32,068 nt of DNA from Clostridiaceae bacterium DTU059 (GTDB taxonomy: Bacteria; Bacillota; Clostridia; DSM-8532): the NCBI GenBank assembly GCA_001512555.1, contig LFSK01000047.1, positions 1 to 32,068 on the forward strand. The letters run 5' to 3'. Both the position numbers and the translations under genes were made by a program. How positions within the stretch are numbered: the stretch's first letter is position 1; each line of letters begins with the position of its first letter. Below, piece by piece: positions 1 through 7,691 of this stretch. The notes under the pieces are model-generated. The model saw only the letters and a list, made by a program, of their open reading frames with translations, was not told where the DNA came from and made no database searches.

Positions 1-1166
1 TATTCTTCTGTCAATGCTGCATGAACCTTGGGCATCCATTCGCTTATGGGGATATGCTGCGGACAAACTTCCTCACAGACCTTGCAACCAATGCACAGAT
101 TGGCCTTGGTGTCCTCATCAAAGAAATGCTTGTAGGAATTTTGTGATGTCTGAGGATCATCATAGATAACGCTTTCGTTATACAACTCAAAGATTCCGGG
201 GATATCCACATTACTGGGACAGGGTATGCAATAGCGGCATTTGGTGCAGGGGATGGTTGCCCTTGCCTCAAAGCATGCACGAACCTTTGCTATGATCTCA
301 AAATCCTCTTTACTGAATAGACCGATTCCTGAATCATTGGCAGTTTGGATATTCTCCTTTACCTGCTGCATATTGCTCATACCGCTGAGCACCAGCGAAA
401 CCTCGGGTTGATCCCACAACCATTTAAGAGCCCAGGAAGCGGCCGAATCCTTTTTACCGGTTGCCTCGAAGATATCAATCACTTCTCTGGGCGGATTTGC
501 CAGGCGGCCTCCCAGGAGGGGTTCCATGATTATTACGGCCAATCCTTTGGACGCGGCGTATTTCAAACCTTCGGTACCTGCCTGATTCTCAGTATCCATA
601 TAGTTGTACTGGATCTGACAGAAATCCCATTTGTCATGATGATCCACAATTTCTTTAAAGGTATCCAGATTGTCATGGAAAGAGAATCCAAAATACCTGA
701 TCTTGCCGGCTTTCCTTGCCGCTTCGCCCTTATCAATTAAATTGTGTTTAAGGACTTTATTCTGCCATGTATCCCTGGAAAGACTGTGAAGCATATAGCA
801 ATCAATAACATCTGTCTGAAGCCTCTCAAGCTGTTCATCTAAAATCCTGTCAAAATCTTCGGGCTTTTCTACAAGCCAGACGGGAGATTTGGTAGCCAGG
901 AACACTTTTTCCCTGTAACCGTCCTTTAAGGCCTTACCGGTTACAACCTCGCTGAATCCCCCGTGATAGCCATAAGCGGTGTCAATATAATTTACCCCCT
1001 GGTCGATGGCATAACGGATCATACGGATGGCTTCAGGCTCTACAATATTATTGCTGAACCTGTCTCCAACCCTTTCATTCACTTTGTCATCGGTGGGAAA
1101 ACGCATGGTTCCAAATCCCAGCGCCGAGACCTGAAAGCCACACTGACCAAAATTTCTGTACTGCAT
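1..1166 (-). CDS. Aldo/keto reductase with C-terminal 4Fe-4S ferredoxin domain (3' edge cut)
   Basis: Reading the minus strand from ATG at 1166, a frame stays open to the window edge (388 codons, then TA, which could be the first two bases of a stop). A GGGAGG ribosome binding site lies at about 1174-1179. The N-terminal 290 residues form an aldo/keto reductase TIM barrel. The catalytic tetrad of the family is visible: Asp62 and Tyr67 in IDTAYGYH, Lys93 in ATKSP and His127 in YMLH. The C-terminus has two ferredoxin-type cysteine clusters, Cys307/310/313/316 and Cys358/361/364/368, the second ending CP as usual for 4Fe-4S binding. This is the 'predicted oxidoreductase of the aldo/keto reductase family' common in anaerobes. 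The physiological substrate cannot be told from sequence. Length suggests the protein is complete or within a few residues of complete. Confidence 0.9.
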   Translation of the reverse strand, partial: MQYRNFGQCGFQVSALGFGTMRFPTDDKVNERVGDRFSNNIVEPEAIRMIRYAIDQGVNYIDTAYGYHGGFSEVVTGKALKDGYREKVFLATKSPVWLVEKPEDFDRILDEQLERLQTDVIDCYMLHSLSRDTWQNKVLKHNLIDKGEAARKAGKIRYFGFSFHDNLDTFKEIVDHHDKWDFCQIQYNYMDTENQAGTEGLKYAASKGLAVIIMEPLLGGRLANPPREVIDIFEATGKKDSAASWALKWLWDQPEVSLVLSGMSNMQQVKENIQTANDSGIGLFSKEDFEIIAKVRACFEARATIPCTKCRYCIPCPSNVDIPGIFELYNESVIYDDPQTSQNSYKHFFDEDTKANLCIGCKVCEEVCPQHIPISEWMPKVHAALTEE

Positions 1167-1209
1167 TATTGAACCTCCCAAATAGTTTTTTCTTTCATGA
1201 AAATAAGAG

Positions 1210-1235
1210 CCGGATGTCATTTATAAATGCTCCGG
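1210..1235. other. Hairpin in the AKR leader region
   Basis: CCGGA (1210-1214) pairs with TCCGG (1231-1235). Inside lies the perfect palindrome CATTTATAAATG (1218-1229). It sits about 45-70 bases upstream of the AKR start in a 276-base gap between divergent genes. No T tract follows closely, so it looks like a leader structure or operator, not a clear terminator. Confidence 0.35.
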
Positions 1236-1357
1236 ACTGACATGAGCCCCCCATTTCATAGAATTGCGTGAACTAAAACAGCCCTGCAAAGTAGGCCTAT
1301 TACTAGAATATCACGTCCCTTCCAACCCGGCAACATATGCAAACAGGATAAAATAGT

Positions 1358-1366
1358 TGTTATGAT
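1358..1366 (+). promoter_or_regulatory. Extended -10 promoter for the small gene at 1443
   Basis: TGTTATGAT reads as an extended -10 box (TG-N-TATGAT) about 75 bases upstream of the start codon at 1443. The -35 region is poor, as is often the case when the TG extension is present. The rest of the 1167-1442 gap holds no gene I can support. Confidence 0.4.
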
Positions 1367-1442
1367 ACTTGAACGGGAGACATCAATGGTATAAACTGTT
1401 TAGTAAAGTTCGCAGAATATGCTTACCGGAGGGATTGACCAT

Positions 1443-1760
1443 ATGAATCAGGCCTTGTTTGAGCGGGATCTTCTGTACCCCACAGAAAGGGAATTTGAAA
1501 TTGGCAGTGTGCATATCACGGTATTCCAGCCTGGAAAAGACGGTGGAATACCCATACTGATAGAGGCTAAAACTGATCACAATCCCATTGATTATATCCC
1601 CGAAATTGTCAATCTTATCCAGGCCGATGTGTTCGACAGGATACGCATTGATATAAGAAAAAGTGGAATCCTTTATTTTAAGGCGGATCAAAACCGGTAT
1701 CACAAGGTTCGGTATCAGGATGAGAACCAGTACAGCTCCGAGATTGTCGATGAACTGTAG
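1443..1760 (+). CDS. Small unrecognised protein (105 aa)
   Basis: I do not recognise this family. I chose ATG 1443 because a GGAGGG ribosome binding site ends nine bases before it; an upstream in-frame ATG at 1419 has no such site. The 105-residue product is soluble and acidic, with no signal peptide or membrane segment. Alternating hydrophobic and charged stretches (SVHITVFQP, PILIEA, RIRIDIRKSGILYF) suggest a small alpha/beta fold. An overlapping minus-strand frame of similar length (1383-1703) exists. The plus-strand reading is preferred because it has a promoter-like extended -10 and a good RBS. It precedes fba but fba has its own promoter, so a functional link is not implied. Confidence 0.6.
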   Translation: MNQALFERDLLYPTEREFEIGSVHITVFQPGKDGGIPILIEAKTDHNPIDYIPEIVNLIQADVFDRIRIDIRKSGILYFKADQNRYHKVRYQDENQYSSEIVDEL

Positions 1761-1772
1761 GCTTAAACAGTC

Positions 1773-1800
1773 TTGATTTGTTATGATATTCTGGTAAAAT
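1773..1800 (+). promoter_or_regulatory. Sigma-A promoter of fba
   Basis: TTGATT (1773-1778), a 16-base spacer and TAAAAT (1795-1800), with a TG extension at 1792-1793. Transcription would start near 1807, placing the inverted repeat at 1813-1830 in the initially transcribed region. Confidence 0.6.
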
Positions 1801-1812
1801 AATGATGGAATG

Positions 1813-1830
1813 ATGTGAATTTTTTCACAA
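1813..1830. promoter_or_regulatory. Candidate Rex (NADH-sensing repressor) operator
   Basis: The 18 bases ATGTGAATTTTTTCACAA contain a perfect TGTGAA-N4-TTCACA inverted repeat. The known Rex consensus in several Gram-positive lineages is TTGTGAA-N4-TTCACAA; this site differs at one flanking base. It lies immediately downstream of the fba promoter, a position that would block transcription when bound. Other regulators with TGTGA half-sites (the CRP/FNR family) normally use a longer spacer than four bases, so Rex is the better guess. Confidence 0.55.
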
Positions 1831-1857
1831 ATTTATATAACAAAAGGAGATGACAAA

Positions 1858-2787
1858 ATGCCGCTTGTAAATACCACTGAGATGTTCAAGAAGGCCTATG
1901 AAGGCGGTTATGCCATTGGCGCCTTCAATGTCAACAACATGGAGATTGTTCAGGGAATAACTGAAGCAGCTAAGGAAGTTAACGCTCCGCTCATTCTGCA
2001 GGTTTCATCAGGTGCCCGCAAGTATGCCAATCATACTTATCTGATGAAGCTGATCGAGGCTGCTCTGGCCGAAACCGATCTTCCCATTGCTGTGCACCTC
2101 GATCACGGTGATAGCTTTGAACTTTGCAAATCCTGTATCGACGGTGGTTTCACCTCTGTTATGATCGACGGTTCCCATCTGCCCTTCGAGGAGAATATTG
2201 CTCTGACCAAAAAGGTTGTAGAATATGCCCATGACAAGGGAGTAACCGTTGAAGGTGAGCTGGGAAGGCTTGCCGGTATTGAGGATGCCGTTAATGTCAG
2301 CGAAGAAGACGCTGCCTTTACAAGACCCGAAGAGGTTGAGGAATTTGTCAGCCGCACCGGAGTTGACTCTCTTGCCATTGCCATCGGAACCAGTCACGGT
2401 GCTTTCAAATTCAAGGGCGAAGCACAGCTCCGCTTTGATATCCTTGAGGAGATCCAGAAAAAACTCCCCGGATTCCCCATCGTATTGCACGGTGCATCAT
2501 CGGTTATACCGGAATATGTTGACCAGATCAACAAGTTCGGCGGCAACATGCCCGGAGCCAAAGGCGTACCCGAAGAAATGCTGAGGAAGGCTGCTTCCAT
2601 GGCAGTTTGCAAGATCAACATCGACTCAGATCTCCGTCTTGCCATGACCGCTACCATCCGTAAGGTATTTGCCGAGAACCCCGCAGAGTTTGATCCCAGA
2701 AAGTACCTCGGTCCTGCCAGGGAAGAGATCAAAAAGCTTGTGAAGCATAAGCTGATCAATGTTCTGGGCTGCGCCGGAAAGGCATAA
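1858..2787 (+). CDS. fba: Fructose-1,6-bisphosphate aldolase, class II
   Basis: Catalyses the reversible cleavage of fructose-1,6-bisphosphate to glyceraldehyde-3-phosphate and dihydroxyacetone phosphate in cytosolic glycolysis and gluconeogenesis. The 309-residue product covers the whole family. Zinc-binding histidines fit His83 in HLDHGD, His180 in GTSHGAF and His211 in VLHGASS, with Asp82 next to the first. The segment GELGRLAGIEDAV (residues 133-145) is the usual class II loop. ATG 1858 has an AAAGGAG site seven bases upstream. The gene appears monocistronic, with its own promoter, an operator-like palindrome in the leader and a hairpin after the stop. Some relatives act on tagatose-bisphosphate, but the length and motifs fit the TIM-barrel fructose enzyme. 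Confidence 0.95.
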   Translation: MPLVNTTEMFKKAYEGGYAIGAFNVNNMEIVQGITEAAKEVNAPLILQVSSGARKYANHTYLMKLIEAALAETDLPIAVHLDHGDSFELCKSCIDGGFTSVMIDGSHLPFEENIALTKKVVEYAHDKGVTVEGELGRLAGIEDAVNVSEEDAAFTRPEEVEEFVSRTGVDSLAIAIGTSHGAFKFKGEAQLRFDILEEIQKKLPGFPIVLHGASSVIPEYVDQINKFGGNMPGAKGVPEEMLRKAASMAVCKINIDSDLRLAMTATIRKVFAENPAEFDPRKYLGPAREEIKKLVKHKLINVLGCAGKA

Positions 2788-2822
2788 TTTCCTGCAGTCA
2801 GGTTATTTAAAAAGGCGATAGG

Positions 2823-2852
2823 GGGATTGGCTATTATAGGTCAATCCCTTTC
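2823..2852 (+). terminator. Probable terminator of fba
   Basis: GGGATTG (2823-2829) pairs with CAATCCC (2842-2848) around a 12-base loop, followed by TTTCT. The T tract is short, so strength is uncertain. Confidence 0.5.
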
Positions 2853-2875
2853 TCGTAATGTATGATTTCGATATA

Positions 2876-4087
2876 TTACAACAGGTTGTTCCCATGGAGT
2901 TTTTTATGGAACTCCTCAGAAAGCAGAAGCAGGATATCGGTATGGTTGAGCTGGGGTTTCTCATAGAGGCACAGGTTCAATAATGAGAGAATGACGCCAA
3001 TATCTCTTCCCTCATCGATACCCGACCGGATCAGGTCGGTACCTGAAATCTGAAGGGGAAGCGGCTCATTCACCAGCGAAGGATCAATGCTGTCCTTATT
3101 TTGGTGGTGGTTGTCCAATGCCAGCACGCTCAATGCCAGCTCTGCGGCCTTTACCCCGTAAAGATGGCAGGCGCACCTGATATTGCGCTGAGTCGGAGCT
3201 TTAAGAAGATCCGCGGCCTTAAGGACTTTCTTAACATTTGAAATGGTGCGATTATCATATTTCAGCCGCCTGAGAAGGAAGCCGGCATGCTCTGCACTCT
3301 CCTGCTCAAATGCCCCATAAAAGAGGCTGCTTAGAATGAAAACCGGACCTCTCCTGCCATGTGGGTCCTGGCATGCTTTCATCAATGATTCGGGAAAGGC
3401 GGGTATGCCCGGGAAAATATGGGTTGACAGCTGGGTGTCCCAGATCAGACCAATCTTGTCCGGATGAGCGGATGACATGATTTTGTCCAGTTCGATCCGG
3501 ATCCTTTCGAAGCTGATATAGCCAATATCCCTGTGGAGGGTTTTGATGGCATAATAGGTTTGGTTCTCAATATCAAAACCAAGTTGGGCGGAAAAGCGGA
3601 TAGCCCTCAGCATTCGCAGGGCGTCTTCACTGAAGCGTTCAACCGGATCCCCCACCGACCGGATGAGCTTTTTGCTGATATCTCCCATGCCCCCAAAAGG
3701 ATCTGTGATGCCTTCATCAGGATGAAAGGCCATGGCATTGATGGTAAAATCCCTTCGGGCAAGGTCGGATTCCAGTGAATCGGTAAACCTTACCTGTTCA
3801 GGATGCCGATGATCTATATAGCTCAGATCGGTGCGCCAGGTGGTTATTTCGCATAACTGACCCTCGAAATTTACGGTAACTGTACCGTGTTTTAAGCCGG
3901 TATCCAGGGTGATTTGAAACAGCTCCCTGACCTGCTCCGGCCTTGCGGAGGTGGTGATATCCCAATCATGGGGTTCTTTGCCCATGACCATATCACGGAC
4001 GCAGCCTCCCACCACATGGGCGTGAAAGCCCCCATGGTTAAGAATAGCGATTATAGAGCGGACTTTTTTGGGAAGAATAATGTGCAT
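2876..4087 (-). CDS. cca: CCA tRNA nucleotidyltransferase
   Basis: A class II nucleotidyltransferase that adds or repairs the 3' CCA end of tRNAs. The head domain has VVGGCVRD (residues 25-32) and the metal-binding pair Asp41 and Asp43 in HDWDITT. RRDFTINAMAF follows, then EDALRMLRAIRFSAQLGF and ISFERIRIEL, the usual neck motifs. I set the start at ATG 4087 with GGAG seven bases upstream, giving 403 residues. An upstream in-frame TTG at 4105 overlaps that RBS and is less likely. The product could in principle be a poly(A) polymerase of the same family. A clostridial genome normally encodes a CCA enzyme of this size, so that call is preferred. It is divergent from rnj, with promoters close together in the 140-base gap. 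Confidence 0.88.
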   Translation of the reverse strand: MHIILPKKVRSIIAILNHGGFHAHVVGGCVRDMVMGKEPHDWDITTSARPEQVRELFQITLDTGLKHGTVTVNFEGQLCEITTWRTDLSYIDHRHPEQVRFTDSLESDLARRDFTINAMAFHPDEGITDPFGGMGDISKKLIRSVGDPVERFSEDALRMLRAIRFSAQLGFDIENQTYYAIKTLHRDIGYISFERIRIELDKIMSSAHPDKIGLIWDTQLSTHIFPGIPAFPESLMKACQDPHGRRGPVFILSSLFYGAFEQESAEHAGFLLRRLKYDNRTISNVKKVLKAADLLKAPTQRNIRCACHLYGVKAAELALSVLALDNHHQNKDSIDPSLVNEPLPLQISGTDLIRSGIDEGRDIGVILSLLNLCLYEKPQLNHTDILLLLSEEFHKKLHGNNLL

Positions 4088-4130
4088 ATGAATTCTCCAT
4101 CCCAATGCTGTGTTAAGCTTAGGGAGACGA

Positions 4131-4150
4131 TGATATACTTAGATTATACT
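4131..4150. promoter_or_regulatory. Overlapping divergent -10 elements between cca and rnj
   Basis: On the plus strand TGATATACT (4131-4139) is an extended -10 box towards rnj. On the minus strand TATAAT is read from 4148 to 4143, towards cca. Neither has a good -35 at 16-18 bases. The two would be mutually exclusive if both are used. Confidence 0.35.
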
Positions 4151-4227
4151 TGATGAGGTAAAACAAATAAAGGCAATAAGAATTAAGAGATATACATAAA
4201 GACAGATATAGAATTGTGGAGGTTTTT

Positions 4228-5949
4228 GTGGCAACAAGAAAAAAGAATAAACTGAAGGTGATTCCCCTTGGGGGAATGGAAGAGATCGGAAAGAACATGA
4301 CCGTTTTCGAATATGGAGAAAGCATCATAGTGGTGGATTGCGGCCTGGCCTTTCCGGAAGATGAGATGCTGGGTGTTGACCTGGTTATTCCTGATATTAC
4401 CTACCTGGAAAAGAACGCGGAGAAAGTGCGGGGCATCGTATTGACCCATGGGCATGAGGATCATATCGGAGCCCTTCCCTATGTGTTAAAGCGGCTTCCG
4501 GTACCGGTATATGGAACCGAACTGACCCTGGCTCTTGTGGAGAACAAGCTCGTTGAGCATCAGTTGAACGACAGGACGGAACTTAAGATCGTCAAGCAGG
4601 GGCAAACCATTCAACTGGGACCTTTTAAGGTGGAGTTTATAAGATCCACCCACAGCATCGCTGACGCGGTTGCTCTGGCTATCAATACACCTGTTGGGAC
4701 GGTTCTCCATACAGGCGATTTTAAGATTGATCAGACCCCTATTGAGGGAGAACCAATGGATCTGGCCAGAATTGCTGAACTGGGGAAGAAGGGCATACTG
4801 CTTTTAATGTCGGACAGCACCAATGTGGAAAGGCCCGGTTACACCATGTCCGAGCGAGTTGTGGGGGATACCTTTGACAATATTTTCAGGGGAGCAAAAT
4901 CCAGGATTATTGTGGCATCCTTCGCATCCAACATCCACCGTATCCAGCAGGTGCTGAATTCTGCTGTTAAATATGGAAGGAAGGTTGCTTTGTGCGGCCG
5001 CAGCATGATAAATGTGGCCACTGCAGCCATCAGGCTTGGATACCTGTCCTTTCCTGAAGACACTTTGATCGACATCGACCGCATTAAGAGGTATAAGCCG
5101 GAGGAACTGGTGATCATTACTACTGGAAGTCAGGGTGAACCCATGTCCGCCCTGTCCCGCATAGCCAGTTCCACCCATAAGAAGGTAGAAATCGATGAGG
5201 GGGATATGGTCATCATATCGGCCAGCCCTATTCCCGGAAATGAGAAGATGATCTACAATGTGATCAATGAATTGTTCAAGAAGGGTGCAGAGGTTATCTA
5301 CGACGACCTCATCGACATCCATGTTTCGGGCCATGCCAAGCAGGAGGAGCTCAAGCTCATGCACAGGCTTACCAAGCCCAAGTTCTTCATTCCCATCCAC
5401 GGTGAGTACAGGCATCTGAAGATGCATGCCAAACTGGCAGAATCCATGGGGATGCCTGAGAAGAATATATTCACCATGCAGAATGGAAAGGTGCTGGAAC
5501 TGACATCAAGAACCGCTAAAATAACAGGCTCGGTTCAATCAGGCAGCGTTCTGGTTGATGGTCTTGGTGTGGGAGATGTGGGGGAGATAGTTCTTCGCGA
5601 CAGGAAGATTCTTTCCGAGGATGGGCTGATCATAGTGGTGGCAGCCATAGATTCCAATGGCAACCAAATGGCCGATCTGGAGATCATTTCAAGGGGCTTT
5701 GTTTACGTCAGAGAATCTGAGGAACTGATCGAAGAGGTTAAGGTTCTGGCCAGGGACGCGCTGGTTAAATCTGTAAGCAGGAGAGGTAACAACTGGACAT
5801 CCATGCGCAATGCCATCAAGGATGAATTGAATTCTTTCCTGTACAAAAAGACAAAGAGAAGACCCATGATCATCCCCATCATTGTGGAGGTTCAGCCCCA
5901 GGGGATCAACAGGATGGAGAGCGTAAGGCCGCCAGAGCTGCCCATGTAG
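4228..5949 (+). CDS. rnj: Ribonuclease J
   Basis: A metallo-beta-lactamase/beta-CASP ribonuclease with 5'-3' exonuclease and endonuclease activity in mRNA decay and rRNA maturation. The signature THGHEDH (residues 73-79) supplies His74, His76, Asp78 and His79 for the two metals. The family motifs DSTNVE, the beta-CASP segment with SASPIPGNE and HVSGHA, and FIPIHGEYRH follow in order. The C-terminal 120 residues match the RNase J tail. I place the start at GTG 4228 because GGAGG at 4218-4222 lies five bases before it. A GTG at 4216 would overlap the RBS. Length is then 573, slightly above the usual 555. It is followed by two hairpins and the convergent dacF. Only one rnj is seen here, so J1 versus J2 cannot be decided. 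Confidence 0.94.
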   Translation: MATRKKNKLKVIPLGGMEEIGKNMTVFEYGESIIVVDCGLAFPEDEMLGVDLVIPDITYLEKNAEKVRGIVLTHGHEDHIGALPYVLKRLPVPVYGTELTLALVENKLVEHQLNDRTELKIVKQGQTIQLGPFKVEFIRSTHSIADAVALAINTPVGTVLHTGDFKIDQTPIEGEPMDLARIAELGKKGILLLMSDSTNVERPGYTMSERVVGDTFDNIFRGAKSRIIVASFASNIHRIQQVLNSAVKYGRKVALCGRSMINVATAAIRLGYLSFPEDTLIDIDRIKRYKPEELVIITTGSQGEPMSALSRIASSTHKKVEIDEGDMVIISASPIPGNEKMIYNVINELFKKGAEVIYDDLIDIHVSGHAKQEELKLMHRLTKPKFFIPIHGEYRHLKMHAKLAESMGMPEKNIFTMQNGKVLELTSRTAKITGSVQSGSVLVDGLGVGDVGEIVLRDRKILSEDGLIIVVAAIDSNGNQMADLEIISRGFVYVRESEELIEEVKVLARDALVKSVSRRGNNWTSMRNAIKDELNSFLYKKTKRRPMIIPIIVEVQPQGINRMESVRPPELPM

Positions 5950-5970
5950 GCTTTGTTTACGTATTTGAAA

Positions 5971-5991
5971 GGCAGGTTTTTTGAACCTGCC
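5971..5991. terminator. Hairpin after rnj, probable terminator
   Basis: GGCAGGTT (5971-5978) and AACCTGCC (5984-5991) form a perfect 8-bp stem with a five-base loop, 21 bases after the rnj stop. The following ATTAATATTT is A/T-rich but not a pure T tract. Confidence 0.55.
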
Positions 5992-6011
5992 ATTAATATT
6001 TGGGATCAATA

Positions 6012-6047
6012 AGAGGCTGCCTCGCAAAATGCTTTGAGACAGCCTCT
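6012..6047. terminator. Long hairpin between convergent rnj and dacF
   Basis: AGAGGCTGCCTC (6012-6023) pairs with GAGACAGCCTCT (6036-6047), 12 bp with one G-T pair and a 12-base loop. It lies between the 3' ends of convergent genes, so it could terminate or protect either transcript. No strong T tract follows on either strand. Confidence 0.5.
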
Positions 6048-6093
6048 GCTATATCTGTTAGGCTGATGATACGTGCCTGAGCAATTAGCATGA

Positions 6094-7461
6094 TCATCTG
6101 AAGTTTCTGAACCTGACATTCTTCTTTTTTCTTGAAGAGGCAGAAGAATAATAGCGTCTTCTTCTGTTGGATCTTCGCGAAACGGCCTTGAGAACCAGTC
6201 TTAAAACTATCAGGACGATGATGAGAACGCCGGCTATCTTCAAGCCCAGGGTAAATCGTTTGTCATTTACAATCTCCATATACTTGTCACGTATCTGGGC
6301 AATGGTGGTTTTTTCAATGGAATTATTGGCTACTATACTGACTGAACCTATGGATTTGCCATTATAAAAATATTCCAGGCTGCCTAACACCTGCCCCTTT
6401 TCGATGGGAGCCTTAAAGGGTTCATTCAGCTTTTTCACCAGGGTAAGGTTCTGATTCAGTTTTTCGGTATCAAGAGGCAGGATATGCCGTATGCTTCCTT
6501 GAGAGATCAGCTCAACTTTTTTGGCGTCCACGGCATCTGCAACCTCTGACCTGCCTATATATTCGCCGTCTTTAACCACATCCTGCACGCTGTAATTGGC
6601 GAATCCATACTCCAAAAGCTTTTGGGATTCCTCAAACACTATATTTGGATTCTGGATATCAGCCCCCAGAACAACACTGATCAGTTCCATTCCGTCGGGA
6701 TTGACGGCTGAAGCCACCAGGCAGCGTCCGGCCGGATCGGTGTAGCCTGTCTTGATGCCCGTTACCTTGGAATAGTACTTCGAGCGGGATATGAGCAGTC
6801 TGTTGGTATAGGTCAGGTAACTGGCGTTCCAATCCTGACTCTTCCTGAAATTCGTATCGGGCATGGTGATTTCGGTTTTTGCCACAATCTCGCGAAAAGC
6901 GTCATATTTCATAGCCTCGCGACCCAATATGGCCAGATCCCTGGCAGTGGAGACATGATCCGGGTCTTCCAAACCACATGGATTGGTGAAGTGACTTCCT
7001 GTGAGTCCGAGTTCCTCAGCCTTTTGGTTCATCAACCGGACAAAACCAGCAATAGTTCCGTCGGGTGAGACATTTTCCGCAATGATATATCCTACCTCAT
7101 TAGCAGAGGTAACCAGCATCAGCTCAAGCAGATTCTCCAGTTTTATGATCTCGCCAGGCTTTATCCCTGCTGTAACATAGTTATAAATGTCGACGCTGTC
7201 AATGGCTCTTTGTGACGCAGTCATCTCGGTGTCAAGGGAAGCACGCTCCAGAGCGATTATTGAAGTGAGTATTTTGGTGGTGCTGGCTGGAGATCTTTCC
7301 TGATCGGCATTTTTCTCGCAAAGAATCTGTCCTGATTCCATGTCCATCAGGATAAAAGCCTCCGCGTTAATATCCGGTACTTCATCCGCAAAGGCAGGAA
7401 AACCAAATTGAAAAAAGATTAAAAAAACAAGAAAAAAGTATACTGCTGACAACTTTTTCAA
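6094..7461 (-). CDS. dacF: D-alanyl-D-alanine carboxypeptidase (PBP5/DacF type)
   Basis: A serine peptidase of family S11 that trims the terminal D-Ala from peptidoglycan stem peptides outside the membrane. A signal peptide covers residues 1-25 (lysines, hydrophobic core, then FADE). The three active-site motifs are present: Ser60-T-T-Lys63, Ser119-A-Asn121 and Lys237-T-Gly239. A C-terminal PBP5-type beta domain follows, then a transmembrane helix near residues 408-425 and a very basic cytoplasmic tail. Most S11 enzymes end in an amphipathic anchor, so a true helix plus Arg/Lys tail is a little unusual. The start is TTG 7461, supported by AGGAG at 7471-7475 nine bases upstream. The symbol dacF is by similarity; a vegetative or sporulation role cannot be separated from sequence alone. 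Confidence 0.9.
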   Translation of the reverse strand: MKKLSAVYFFLVFLIFFQFGFPAFADEVPDINAEAFILMDMESGQILCEKNADQERSPASTTKILTSIIALERASLDTEMTASQRAIDSVDIYNYVTAGIKPGEIIKLENLLELMLVTSANEVGYIIAENVSPDGTIAGFVRLMNQKAEELGLTGSHFTNPCGLEDPDHVSTARDLAILGREAMKYDAFREIVAKTEITMPDTNFRKSQDWNASYLTYTNRLLISRSKYYSKVTGIKTGYTDPAGRCLVASAVNPDGMELISVVLGADIQNPNIVFEESQKLLEYGFANYSVQDVVKDGEYIGRSEVADAVDAKKVELISQGSIRHILPLDTEKLNQNLTLVKKLNEPFKAPIEKGQVLGSLEYFYNGKSIGSVSIVANNSIEKTTIAQIRDKYMEIVNDKRFTLGLKIAGVLIIVLIVLRLVLKAVSRRSNRRRRYYSSASSRKKKNVRFRNFR

Positions 7462-7551
7462 AATGTATCACTCCTGTGCCATACCGTACAGGATGGCATC
7501 TTTCGCATTTGATTGGTTTTTTCTGTAGGAAAAGTGAGATCCCTTACCTTT

Positions 7552-7580
7552 ATTATAGGTTAGGTTGAGTACTTACTCAA
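7552..7580 (-). promoter_or_regulatory. dacF promoter with palindrome over its -35
   Basis: On the minus strand TTGAGT (7580-7575), a 17-base spacer and a perfect TATAAT (7557-7552) form a sigma-A promoter. The perfect inverted repeat TTGAGTA-CT-TACTCAA (7565-7580) covers the -35 hexamer, so it may be an operator for an unidentified repressor. Confidence 0.6.
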
Positions 7581-7691
7581 GGCATAAAGGATGTAAGCCA
7601 AGATTTTCCTTGAGATAATGGAATGAATAATATACAATGGAATTATCAGGATGTATAGCCTGGAACGGTAATTTATCCGGACGGGGATATT

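Noticed and set aside
1383-1703. 106-residue minus-strand frame opposite the small gene at 1443
   Set aside because: The plus-strand frame has both a good RBS and a promoter-like element; the minus frame has neither that I can see.
2008-2490. 160-residue frame antisense to fba, and similar long antisense frames in rnj, thrS, cdaR and mtaD
   Set aside because: They are shadows of strongly conserved coding sequences and lack start signals.
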